Below, in pieces: positions 42,726 to 50,161 of a stretch of DNA of 64,000 nucleotides. Source of the DNA: DASSFG01 sp035550375 (lineage in GTDB: Bacteria; Planctomycetota; Planctomycetia; Pirellulales; JAICIG01); NCBI GenBank assembly GCA_035550375.1, contig DASZPH010000022.1, forward strand, positions 38,123-102,122, written 5' to 3'. The notes below the pieces were generated by a model. The model did not search any database. It had not been told where the DNA came from and saw only the letters and a program-made list of their open reading frames with translations. The first letter of the stretch is position 1; every line of letters starts with the position of its first letter. The position numbers and the translations under genes are program-made.

Positions 42726-43832
42726 TTATCGCTGCACGCGGGCCGAGCCGCCCTTGGCCAGCGCCTCCACCTCTTCCAGCTTGGCCATCGTAATGTCGCC
42801 GGGGAAGGTCGTCAGCAGTGCCCCGTGCGCCCAGCCGAGCCGGAGGGCCTCTTCGGTGGGACGGCCGTCGAGCAGGCCGTAAATAAAACCGGCCGCAAAG
42901 CCGTCTCCGCCGCCAATGCGGCACAATACGTCGAGCTGGCACGTCGGGCTCACAAACGACTGGCCGTCCAGCCAGAGCACGGCCCCCCAGTCGTGTCGGT
43001 TCGTTGTATGCACTTCCCGCAACGTGGTCGCCACCAGCTTGATGTTGGGATGTTTTTGGACAACCCGGTCAATGATCTGAAAGAAGACGTTCGGGTCGAG
43101 CTGCGACTTGGCCGTCACGTCGGGGCCGGCAATTCCCAACCCTTTTTGTAGATCTTCCTCGTTGCCGACCAGCGCGTCGACGTGGCTCACGATCCGATTG
43201 AGCACCTCATGAGCCCGCTTCGTCCCGCCCACCGAGGACCACAGCTTGGCCCGGTAGTTGAGGTCGAACGAAACGATGGCGCCGGCCGCCTTAGCGGCTT
43301 GCATCCCCTCGATGATCAGCTCCGAAGTCGTCTCGGACAGGGCGGCGAAGATGCCCCCCGAATGAAACCAGCGCACGCCGCCGCCGAAAATGGCCGGCCA
43401 ATCAAAATCGCCCGGTTTGAGCAGGGCACCGGCCTCGTTGGCCCGGTTGTAGAAAACGACGGGCGGACGCACTCCCTGGCCGCGGTCGCTGTAGACGGTG
43501 GCAATGTTCGGGCCCCGAACGCCATCGTGCTCGAACCATTTGTAGATCGGCGTCACCCCCGTCTCGCGGATCCGCCCCTGCACTAACTCGCCCAGCGGGT
43601 ACTTGACCATCGCCGTGCAGATGCCGGTCCGTAAGCCGAAGCAATCCGAGAGGTTGGCGGCCACGTTGTACTCGCCGCCCGAAACGTGAATATCGACCGA
43701 GCGGGCCTTGCGAAACGGAATCACTCCGGGGTCGAGCCGATGCACGACCGCGCCCAAGGACAGGAAGTCGAAATCGCACTTGTCGTGACGGATTTTCAAG
43801 CCGCCCGTGGTGGGAGAAAGAGATTCACCCAT
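42726..43832 (-). CDS. PfkB-family sugar kinase (2-keto-3-deoxygluconate kinase-like)
   Basis: A 368-residue ribokinase-fold kinase. The start at 43832 avoids overlap with the upstream gene, though the frame is open to 43955. It shows FDFLSLGAVVHRLDP, GGEYNVAANLSDCFGLRTGI, GPNIATVYSDRGQGVRPPVV, SFDLNYRAKLW and the catalytic Gly-Gly-Gly-Asp in CRIGGGDGFAAGFIYGLLDG, where family consensus is G-A-G-D. The middle resembles KdgK, which phosphorylates 2-keto-3-deoxy-D-gluconate to KDPG. The upstream neighbour is an SDR resembling uronate dehydrogenases, which supports a hexuronate role. Substrate remains inferred. Confidence 0.85.
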   Translation of the reverse strand: MGESLSPTTGGLKIRHDKCDFDFLSLGAVVHRLDPGVIPFRKARSVDIHVSGGEYNVAANLSDCFGLRTGICTAMVKYPLGELVQGRIRETGVTPIYKWFEHDGVRGPNIATVYSDRGQGVRPPVVFYNRANEAGALLKPGDFDWPAIFGGGVRWFHSGGIFAALSETTSELIIEGMQAAKAAGAIVSFDLNYRAKLWSSVGGTKRAHEVLNRIVSHVDALVGNEEDLQKGLGIAGPDVTAKSQLDPNVFFQIIDRVVQKHPNIKLVATTLREVHTTNRHDWGAVLWLDGQSFVSPTCQLDVLCRIGGGDGFAAGFIYGLLDGRPTEEALRLGWAHGALLTTFPGDITMAKLEEVEALAKGGSARVQR

Positions 43833-43870
43833 CGGTTGTTTTGATGACCTCGATTCGAGAAGGACGCTTC

Positions 43871-44686
43871 TTAGATTGTCACGGCCGAGAAACCGCCGTC
43901 GACGACGATATTCTGCCCCGTCACAAACGAGCTGGCCCGCGGTGAGGCGAGCCACACTGCGGCTCCCGCCAGCTCGTGCGGCTCGCCGAAGCGGGCCATC
44001 GGCGTGTGGCCGATGATCTGACCACCCCGCTCAGTATAACTGCCGTCGGCATTGAACAGCAGGGTGCGATTCTGCTCAGCGGGGAAGAACCCGGGGCTGA
44101 TCGAATTCACGCGGATTCCGCGTCGCGCCCACTCCCGGGCTAGGAATTTTGTGAGGTTGATCACGGCTGCCTTGGCCGCGGAATAGGCCACCACGCGCGA
44201 CAAGGGAATCATTCCGGCCATCGAGGCAATGTTGATGATGCTGCCGCGGCCCGAGGCCAGCATGGTCTCACCAAAAACCTGGCTGGGCAGGAGCACGCCT
44301 CCCGCGAGGTTCAGATCAAACACGCCCCGCCAGGCCTCGAGCGGCAACTGGCAAAAATCGGCGCCGGGGGGCAGGGTTGCGTCGGGACGGTTGCCCCCCG
44401 CCGCGTTGATCAACACGCTGACGGTCTTCCAGCGGGAGACGATCGATTCGCGGGCACGCACCAGCGAGTCGCGTTCGGTGGCGTCGGCCGGCTCAAAGAC
44501 GGCCTCTCCACCGTGCGATTCGATCTCGCGCACGCGGGCGTGTCCCCGATCTTCATTGCGGCCGACGACGGCCACGCGGGCGCCCGCCGAGGCCAGCGCT
44601 TCGGCCATTGCCCCGCCGAGCACGCCGGTGCCCCCGACGACCACGGCTGTTTCGTTTTCGAGGTTGAAGAGATCTTCTTTTTGCAT
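43871..44686 (-). CDS. SDR-family oxidoreductase (sugar acid dehydrogenase-like)
   Basis: A 271-residue classical SDR. Cofactor motif AVVVGGTGVLGGAMAEALAS near the N-terminus, the NAAG-type segment INAAGGNRP, the catalytic Ser in SIINIASMAG and Tyr-x3-Lys in VAYSAAKAAVINLTKFLARE, then RVNSISPGFFPAEQNRTLL. The sequence pattern resembles D-mannonate oxidoreductase/2-deoxygluconate dehydrogenase-type SDRs. Coupled to a PfkB-like kinase 38 bases downstream: oxidation to a keto acid, then phosphorylation after dehydration, is the expected uronate route. No dehydratase gene is nearby. Confidence 0.88.
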   Translation of the reverse strand: MQKEDLFNLENETAVVVGGTGVLGGAMAEALASAGARVAVVGRNEDRGHARVREIESHGGEAVFEPADATERDSLVRARESIVSRWKTVSVLINAAGGNRPDATLPPGADFCQLPLEAWRGVFDLNLAGGVLLPSQVFGETMLASGRGSIINIASMAGMIPLSRVVAYSAAKAAVINLTKFLAREWARRGIRVNSISPGFFPAEQNRTLLFNADGSYTERGGQIIGHTPMARFGEPHELAGAAVWLASPRASSFVTGQNIVVDGGFSAVTI

Positions 44687-44792
44687 GCCTCACCTGTAAC
44701 GCTCGCTGCACGAACGTCAGGCAAGACTATGCGAAAGGGGGAAGTTATTCAACGGGTGGCTGTCCTATAATTAGCGGCGCGCCGTATGCCGG

Positions 44793-46040
44793 CTACTTTT
44801 GCTCTTCCGGAGCGGCCGCAACTTCGGCGGGCTTAACTGGTTCATCGAGTAGCAGCATGATGAGCGCCTGCTCCATCTCACCCGGTTTGAAGCCGAACGG
44901 TCCGCGCCCGCTCTTGAATGCCACCCGTCCGTCACGGTCGATAATGTAGAGCCGATCGGGCATGCCGCTGAAAGCTCGCCCCACGCGGTCGTCGATGTCG
45001 TCGACAAGCAGCGGCATGGAGATTTTGAGTGTCTTCGAGCACTGGCCGGCCACGGCCAAACGCTGGCCCGTGTCGGCCGGTTGGTTGATTGGCGTTCCCG
45101 CATCGTTTTTGAACGGGCCAGGCCAGGCCCCGTCGCCGGGGTGGGCTTCGCGGACGTAGATCGCCAGAAACTCGGCCCGATCTTCGTAGCGGCGGTGCAA
45201 CTCTTCGAGGACCCCAAACTGGGATCGGAACGGGCCTCACGTGAAGCTGCCAAAGATCAGCACGATCGGCTTTTTCTGGTAGAGGTTCGACAGCCGGATC
45301 CGCCGCTCGTGCCTCTGGTCGTCCAACTCGAAATCGGGTGCGCGGCCGCCGATCGCCGGACCTTCGGGAATCGCCCCCAGTTCGCCCGACACGAAGCCTC
45401 GCACGAAGTCGAGGGGCGAGGGATCGTCGTCGGGCTGAGCGGGCTGGGGTGGAAACAGGGCCGCCTGCAAATCGGCCGGGGTGATCGAATCGGCGTCGAC
45501 CGCGGCCCGCTCGAAGAACTCGCGCCACTCGTCCTTGGTAACGCGACCGTTGCGGTCGGCGTCGATCGGCGAGAACAGCCGTCGTGTTTGTGCCATCTGT
45601 TGCACGTAGGGTGACTTCGTCGACCAATCAAAATCGTTGGGCTTGATCTTGCCGTCTTCGTCGCGGTCGAGCTTCGCGAGCAGGTCGCGAACGGTTGGAG
45701 GAAACTCGTCGGACGAGATTTCGCCATCGCCATCGGCGTCGTAACGGTCCGCCAGCCACGGCCAGCCATAGCGGCTTTGCCCGTCATGAAACCAGCCTTT
45801 GCCAACGTCGGGCGGTTGGCCGTGGGCCAGCGCCCAGAGCATTTCGACGATTTCCACTCGTTGTACGTCCTCGGCAAACTGCCGGAAGCGGCCGGCATAC
45901 CGCCGCGGATCGTACCACCGCCGGGAACTTTTGTGGTCCTCTTTTGACGGAGTGTCGGCCAGCACACCATGAGCCGAGAGAAGGACCATCACGGCCGCAA
46001 CCCAAATCCGGAGCGTTTCAGATCTTCTGCACATCGGCAT
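44793..46040 (-). CDS. Predicted selenoprotein: secreted EF-hand + iodothyronine-deiodinase-like protein with in-frame UGA (Sec)
   Basis: I read 415 residues through a TGA at 45239-45237 (codon 268). Signal peptide (IWVAAVMVLLSAHGVLA), then three EF-hands: DADGDGEISSDEF, DRDEDGKIKPNDF and DADRNGRVTKDEW. From ~235 the thioredoxin-like fold starts: IGGRAPDFELDDQRHERRIR, then KKPIVLIFGSFT-U-GPFRSQ. The TGA falls exactly where animal deiodinases have Sec (FGSxTUxPF). The same frame continues with EFLAIYVREAHPGDG (deiodinase IYIEEAHxxDGW), MPLLVDDIDDRVGRAFSGMP, DRLYIIDRDGRVAFKSGRGP and FGFKPGEMEQAL, ending at TAG. A SECIS-like hairpin follows the TGA. Cys homologues of this EF-hand/redoxin type are common in planctomycetes. 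Expected to be an exported, calcium-binding thiol/selenol oxidoreductase; the substrate is unknown and need not be iodothyronine. The start could also be 46034 or 46079. Read conventionally it becomes two truncated genes. Confidence 0.85.
45204..45230 (-). promoter_or_regulatory. SECIS-like hairpin directly after the in-frame UGA
   Basis: In the mRNA, counting from the U of UGA as 1: 10-12 UUC pairs with 34-36 GAA, 14-19 GAUCCC pairs with 25-30 GGGGUC (one G-U), leaving the apical loop AGUUU at 20-24. The rules I recall for bacterial SECIS are a loop of 3-14 bases, G within the first two loop bases, and the loop 16-37 bases downstream of the UGA; all are met. It would bind SelB. Confidence 0.6.
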
Positions 46041-46209
46041 CGTGTTTCGCGTTTGTCGACCTGCTTGCTGCGTACCCAAACGTTCAATCTAGCCTACCTC
46101 ACGCCGGGTTGTCACGGTAAACGGGTCTTGGGTCTTGGCCGTCCCTATACGGACGGACCCCACGCCCCGAACGCGCGGAGCTGGTACGCAAGAGCCTCGG
46201 ACGTGCCTT

Positions 46210-46938
46210 TCAGGAGCGCTGCGCGGGCGGCGTGCTCCGCCAGCCGATGGCGCTGCGACGCCCGAAACCCGCAGCCACCTTCTCCGCCAGTTGGAACGCG
46301 GCGGCGGCACACAGCCAGCCGACGGCCGCGCCGCCCAGGACGTCGCTGGGGTAGTGAGCGCTTCCCAGCACCCTCTGCACCGCGACTGCGCCCGCAAAGA
46401 CGAAGAACAACCGACTGCCCTGCGGGTAGAACGAGGATAGTACCATCGCCAGGCCGACCGCGGTCGCCGTGTGGGCCGAGGGAAAGCTCTGAAAGGCGCT
46501 GCCGTTGCGCGCCAGGGGCAACCAGCCGGCGAACGTAGTCCAGACGTCGGCGTGCAGCAAATCCGCCGAGCCCGGCCGCTGGCGAGCGATCAGCAGTTTC
46601 AAGAGGTTCGCGCCACAGCCCGCGGCCGCCACAACCGCGATCGAACGCGGCAGCATCTTGCGCCGCGGTCTGTCCAGTGTGTAGACCGTGATCAGCACCA
46701 CGGCGACCCCCACTCCATGGCCGAACGCTTCCGCCAGACTCATCAGCTCTCGCACGAAGCGCGGATAGGCCCTTCCGGCCGCCCATTGGGCCACCGGCAG
46801 GTCGACCGCCAACGCGACCGCCGCCAGCAGCGAGAGCGTCAAGGGCGGAATGAGCCACCCACGCCAGTCCCCGACGAACAGGGCGGGCCTTTCCGGGCGA
46901 CGTTGTTCGCTCTCGCCCTGCGGCACCACAAGGTCCAT
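46210..46938 (-). CDS. PAP2-superfamily membrane phosphatase
   Basis: A 242-residue phosphatase with about six TM segments. I use the ATG at 46938, which has AGAGG 7 bases upstream; ATG and TTG codons up to 46986 are in frame. The catalytic pattern is complete: KLLIARQRPG (K-x6-RP), FQSFPSAHTATAVGLAMVL (PSxH) and RVLGSAHYPSDVLGGAAVGW (R-x5-H-x3-D). Likely dephosphorylates lipid phosphates such as undecaprenyl or phosphatidate derivatives. It lies divergent to a GT39 glycosyltransferase, which uses a lipid-linked sugar donor, so the pair may be functionally connected. Confidence 0.9.
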   Translation of the reverse strand: MDLVVPQGESEQRRPERPALFVGDWRGWLIPPLTLSLLAAVALAVDLPVAQWAAGRAYPRFVRELMSLAEAFGHGVGVAVVLITVYTLDRPRRKMLPRSIAVVAAAGCGANLLKLLIARQRPGSADLLHADVWTTFAGWLPLARNGSAFQSFPSAHTATAVGLAMVLSSFYPQGSRLFFVFAGAVAVQRVLGSAHYPSDVLGGAAVGWLCAAAAFQLAEKVAAGFGRRSAIGWRSTPPAQRS

Positions 46939-47094
46939 TTTCATGGCCTCTTGCATATCAAATCGTGCCGAAGCCCAGAATGGCAAACTGGTGTTGTCGG
47001 GATGGCAAGTTCGTCCGTAGACTCCGCCGACCCTCGCCGGCGCATCTCGCCGTCAAGTAGAGGAACTTGGGTTATCTGGAAAAAGATCCGTTCC

Positions 47095-48834
47095 ATGCAC
47101 ACTCCCGTTCGTCAGCAGGCGTTGTTGGTGCTTGCCGCCGCGCTGATTTTTTTTGTGAACCTCGGGGGCGCCCGGTTGTGGGACGACGACGAGCCGAAGA
47201 ACGCCCAGTGTGCCCGCGAGATGCTAGCGGCAGGCGATTGGGTCGTCCCTCTTTTCAACGGCGGGCTGCGTTACGACAAGCCCGTGCTCGTCTACTGGCT
47301 GATGATCTCAGCGTATCAGGTTTTTGGCGACACGGAGTTTGCCGCGCGCTTCTGGTCGGCCGTGGCCGCCATCGGCACGACGCTGGCGACCTACCAACTC
47401 GGCCGGACGCTGTTTCATCCGCGGGTGGGCTTCTGGGCGGGCTGGATGTTGGCGACTTCGTTGATGTTCGTCGTCGCGGGCCGCGCCGCGACGCCCGATT
47501 CGTTGCTGATGCTGTGCACGACGCTGGCAATGTTGGCCTTCGTGCGGACCACCTGGGGCGCGAACACGACGCTTGCCGGCGCCAACCAGCTTGGCGACTT
47601 CCTCCCCCGTACCTGGTCGGGAATGGCGATGGTCTATGCGGCCGTGGGGATGGGCACTTTGGCTAAAGGCCCCGTGGCGGTCGTCCTGCCGGTACTCGCG
47701 CTGACGGTTTACCTGGTCTGCCTGCGGCAGGCGCTCGGCCCAACTGTCTCTGGGGTGCGTCGGCTTGGCGGCCTCGTTTCGCCTATCTCCTGGTGCGTGG
47801 CGGCCTGGAAACTGCGTCCTTTCACGGCCGCGCTCGTCGTTGCCGTCATCGCCGCGCCGTGGTACGTGGTCGTAGCGATGCGGACCGACGGCGATTGGCT
47901 CGCCGGATTTCTTGGCCGCCACAATGTCGGCCGGTATCTGAGCCCCATGGAGAACCACTCCGGCCCTCTGTTCTATTACATCCTGGCCGTGTTGTTCGGG
48001 TTCTTCCCCTGGTCCACCTTCTTGCCCCAGGCAGTGGTGCGCGTCGCGCGGCAAATTCGGCAATCCACATCCTGGGCAGCGTACCTCTTTCTTGCTTGCT
48101 GGGCGGGCGTGTGGATCGCCTTTTTCTCGTTCTCCGGCACAAAGCTCCCCAGTTACGTCACTCCCGCCTATCCGGCGCTGGCCGTCATGACGGCCGCCTG
48201 GGTCGATGGTTGGCTTTCGGAGCCGGCCAAGGTCAATCGCTGGTTGCTCCGCCAAAGCGTGGCGTCACTCGCGATTGCCGGGATTCTGCTGGTCGTCCTG
48301 TTGCCCATTGCGGCCCACTATGTTCTGCCGGGCGAGGCCATGCTGGCGGTCGTTGGAGTGCCCCTCATGGTGGGAGGCTTGTTCGCCGTGCGTTGGGTCG
48401 TGCGGCAGCCGCCGCGCGCCGCCGCGACGCTGGCGGTGATGTCGCTGGCATTCACCATGTCGTTGTTCGGCTTTGCGGCCGTCCGCGTGAGCCGTCATCA
48501 GAATAGCGCCGCACTAATCGAATTGCTCCGTGAAGTCCGGGAGCGGCCGGCGCTGGCTGCTTTCGATTTCACGGTGCCGAGTCTCGTGTACTACTCGCAG
48601 GGCCACGTGCCGCAGTTCTGGCAAGCGGAAGAGGCCATCACCTATTTGCAGAGCGAGCCGCAAGCCGTGCTGATCACCTACACACGAGGCTACGACGAGT
48701 TGAGGCCACGGCTGCCTTCCGATGTGACGATCCTGGCGAGAGGGCAGCGATTCCTCCGCAAAAGTGAAGTGATCATCCTGGGTCGCGTTGATGAGGTTTC
48801 GCGTCGGACTACCGCCGCATCGTTTAACCGGTAG
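47095..48834 (+). CDS. GT39/ArnT-like membrane glycosyltransferase
   Basis: A 579-residue polytopic protein of the dolichyl-P-mannose mannosyltransferase/ArnT superfamily. The start at 47095 gives the family N-terminus; an ATG at 47002 would add 31 residues. After the first TM comes the catalytic acidic motif ARLWDDDEPKNAQCAREML, then GGLRYDKPVLVYWLMISAYQ, a chain of ~12 TM segments, and the periplasmic C-terminal domain with LAAFDFTVPSLVYYSQGHVP. It transfers a sugar from a polyprenyl phosphate to an acceptor on the outer face. The downstream GT2 gene probably makes the donor. Confidence 0.9.
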   Translation: MHTPVRQQALLVLAAALIFFVNLGGARLWDDDEPKNAQCAREMLAAGDWVVPLFNGGLRYDKPVLVYWLMISAYQVFGDTEFAARFWSAVAAIGTTLATYQLGRTLFHPRVGFWAGWMLATSLMFVVAGRAATPDSLLMLCTTLAMLAFVRTTWGANTTLAGANQLGDFLPRTWSGMAMVYAAVGMGTLAKGPVAVVLPVLALTVYLVCLRQALGPTVSGVRRLGGLVSPISWCVAAWKLRPFTAALVVAVIAAPWYVVVAMRTDGDWLAGFLGRHNVGRYLSPMENHSGPLFYYILAVLFGFFPWSTFLPQAVVRVARQIRQSTSWAAYLFLACWAGVWIAFFSFSGTKLPSYVTPAYPALAVMTAAWVDGWLSEPAKVNRWLLRQSVASLAIAGILLVVLLPIAAHYVLPGEAMLAVVGVPLMVGGLFAVRWVVRQPPRAAATLAVMSLAFTMSLFGFAAVRVSRHQNSAALIELLREVRERPALAAFDFTVPSLVYYSQGHVPQFWQAEEAITYLQSEPQAVLITYTRGYDELRPRLPSDVTILARGQRFLRKSEVIILGRVDEVSRRTTAASFNR

Positions 48835-48961
48835 CCAACAGTACCCCTAGGCGAGTTTGACGTTCGCGGGCGCCGTTGGCGACCCGTTAAGCAACAAAGC
48901 GGCCTGGGCGTCATTCACACAGAGTTACTCTCGCGACATTCCCATTATCGGCCTGAGATCT

Positions 48962-49957
48962 ATGACCGTTTCCATCGTCGTCCCCGTTTACAACGAGTTA
49001 GAGAACGTCGGTCCGCTCTACAAGTCTCTGTCTAGCGTCTGTCGCTCGCTCGGACGCCCCTACGAGATGGTGCTTGTCGACGACGGTTCGACAGACGGGT
49101 CGTCGTCGGCTTTGGACGACCTGGCCGACCGTGACCCGGCCGTGAAAGTGATCCACTTTCGCCGCAATTTCGGTCAGACGGCGGCGCTGAACGCCGGCCT
49201 GCACAGTGCCATAGGTGACGTCATCGTGGCCCTCGATGCCGACCTGCAAAACGAGCCGGCCGACATTCCGCTCTTACTGGCCACACTCGACGAAGGTTTC
49301 GATCTGGTTCACGGCTGGCGCAAAGAGCGGCACGACGCGATGCTCAGCCGAAAGCTCCCGTCAAAGATCGCCAACTGGCTCATTTCGCGTTCGACCGGAT
49401 TTCCGGTTCACGATCTGGGCTGCACGTTGAAAGCGATGCGGCGCGAGATCGCCCAGGATTTACAACTCTACGGCGAAATGCACCGCTTCATCCCCATCCT
49501 TGCCCACTGGCGTGGGGCACGCTGCGCCGAGATTGTCACGCGACATCATCCCCGCCGGTTCGGTACGTCGAAGTACGGCATTTCGCGCACCTTGCGGGTG
49601 TTGCTCGACCTGATCACGGTCAAATACATGATCCGCTACGAGACGAGCCCCATGAAGCTTTTTGGCGGGCTTGGCCTGTTGAGCCTGGCCACCGGCGGGC
49701 TGGCAGGGCTGGCGACGGCGGTCATGAAATGGGCTGGCGACGTCGACATGACGGGCAATCCGCTGCTGTTGTTGACCGTATTTGCCACGCTCGCCGGTTT
49801 GCAATTCTTCGTGCTCGGAATGTTGGGCGAAGTCTGCGTGCGCACGTATTACGAGTGCCAGGGAAAGCAGCCCTATTCGATCCGCTCGACGCGAAATCTC
49901 GGAGAGTGGCCTCAATCCCAACCCCTCTCCGCCACGGGGCACACCCGTGCGGCCTGA
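48962..49957 (+). CDS. GT2 polyprenyl-phosphate sugar transferase (DPM1/ArnC-like)
   Basis: A 331-residue GT-A enzyme from the ATG at 48962; the frame upstream is non-family sequence. It shows SIVVPVYNELENVGPLYKSL, VLVDDGSTDGSSSALDDLA, FGQTAALNAGL, VALDADLQNEPADIPLLLA (DxD-like metal site) and LGCTLKAMRREI, and the PRRFGTSKYGISRTLRVLLD block. Two C-terminal TM segments (LFGGLGLLSLATGGLAGL and LLTVFATLAGLQFFVLGM) anchor it. It probably loads a sugar onto polyprenyl phosphate for the GT39 enzyme just upstream. Confidence 0.92.
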   Translation: MTVSIVVPVYNELENVGPLYKSLSSVCRSLGRPYEMVLVDDGSTDGSSSALDDLADRDPAVKVIHFRRNFGQTAALNAGLHSAIGDVIVALDADLQNEPADIPLLLATLDEGFDLVHGWRKERHDAMLSRKLPSKIANWLISRSTGFPVHDLGCTLKAMRREIAQDLQLYGEMHRFIPILAHWRGARCAEIVTRHHPRRFGTSKYGISRTLRVLLDLITVKYMIRYETSPMKLFGGLGLLSLATGGLAGLATAVMKWAGDVDMTGNPLLLLTVFATLAGLQFFVLGMLGEVCVRTYYECQGKQPYSIRSTRNLGEWPQSQPLSATGHTRAA

Positions 49958-50161
49958 CTCTGGCGCAAGCTTCGCCTCGCCGTAACTGGCCGGTTGCAAA
50001 AACTCTCCAGCCTGCCTGCATTTACGTCCGCTTTTGCGGCCTATGGCGATTGTGCCGCAAATTACTGATGCACCGCCAGTAACGAGGACGATAGGTGCCT
50101 AAGACGCCGCCTGATTGGGCTGCGCTGGCGAAAGTCTGGCCGGGGAAAGGATCTTAGTCGT

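Noticed and set aside
44793..45239. Stand-alone small gene downstream of the TGA, or a plain frameshift
   Set aside because: The downstream segment is in the same frame as the EF-hand part and begins mid-domain of a thioredoxin fold, so readthrough with Sec fits better than a frameshift or a second gene.
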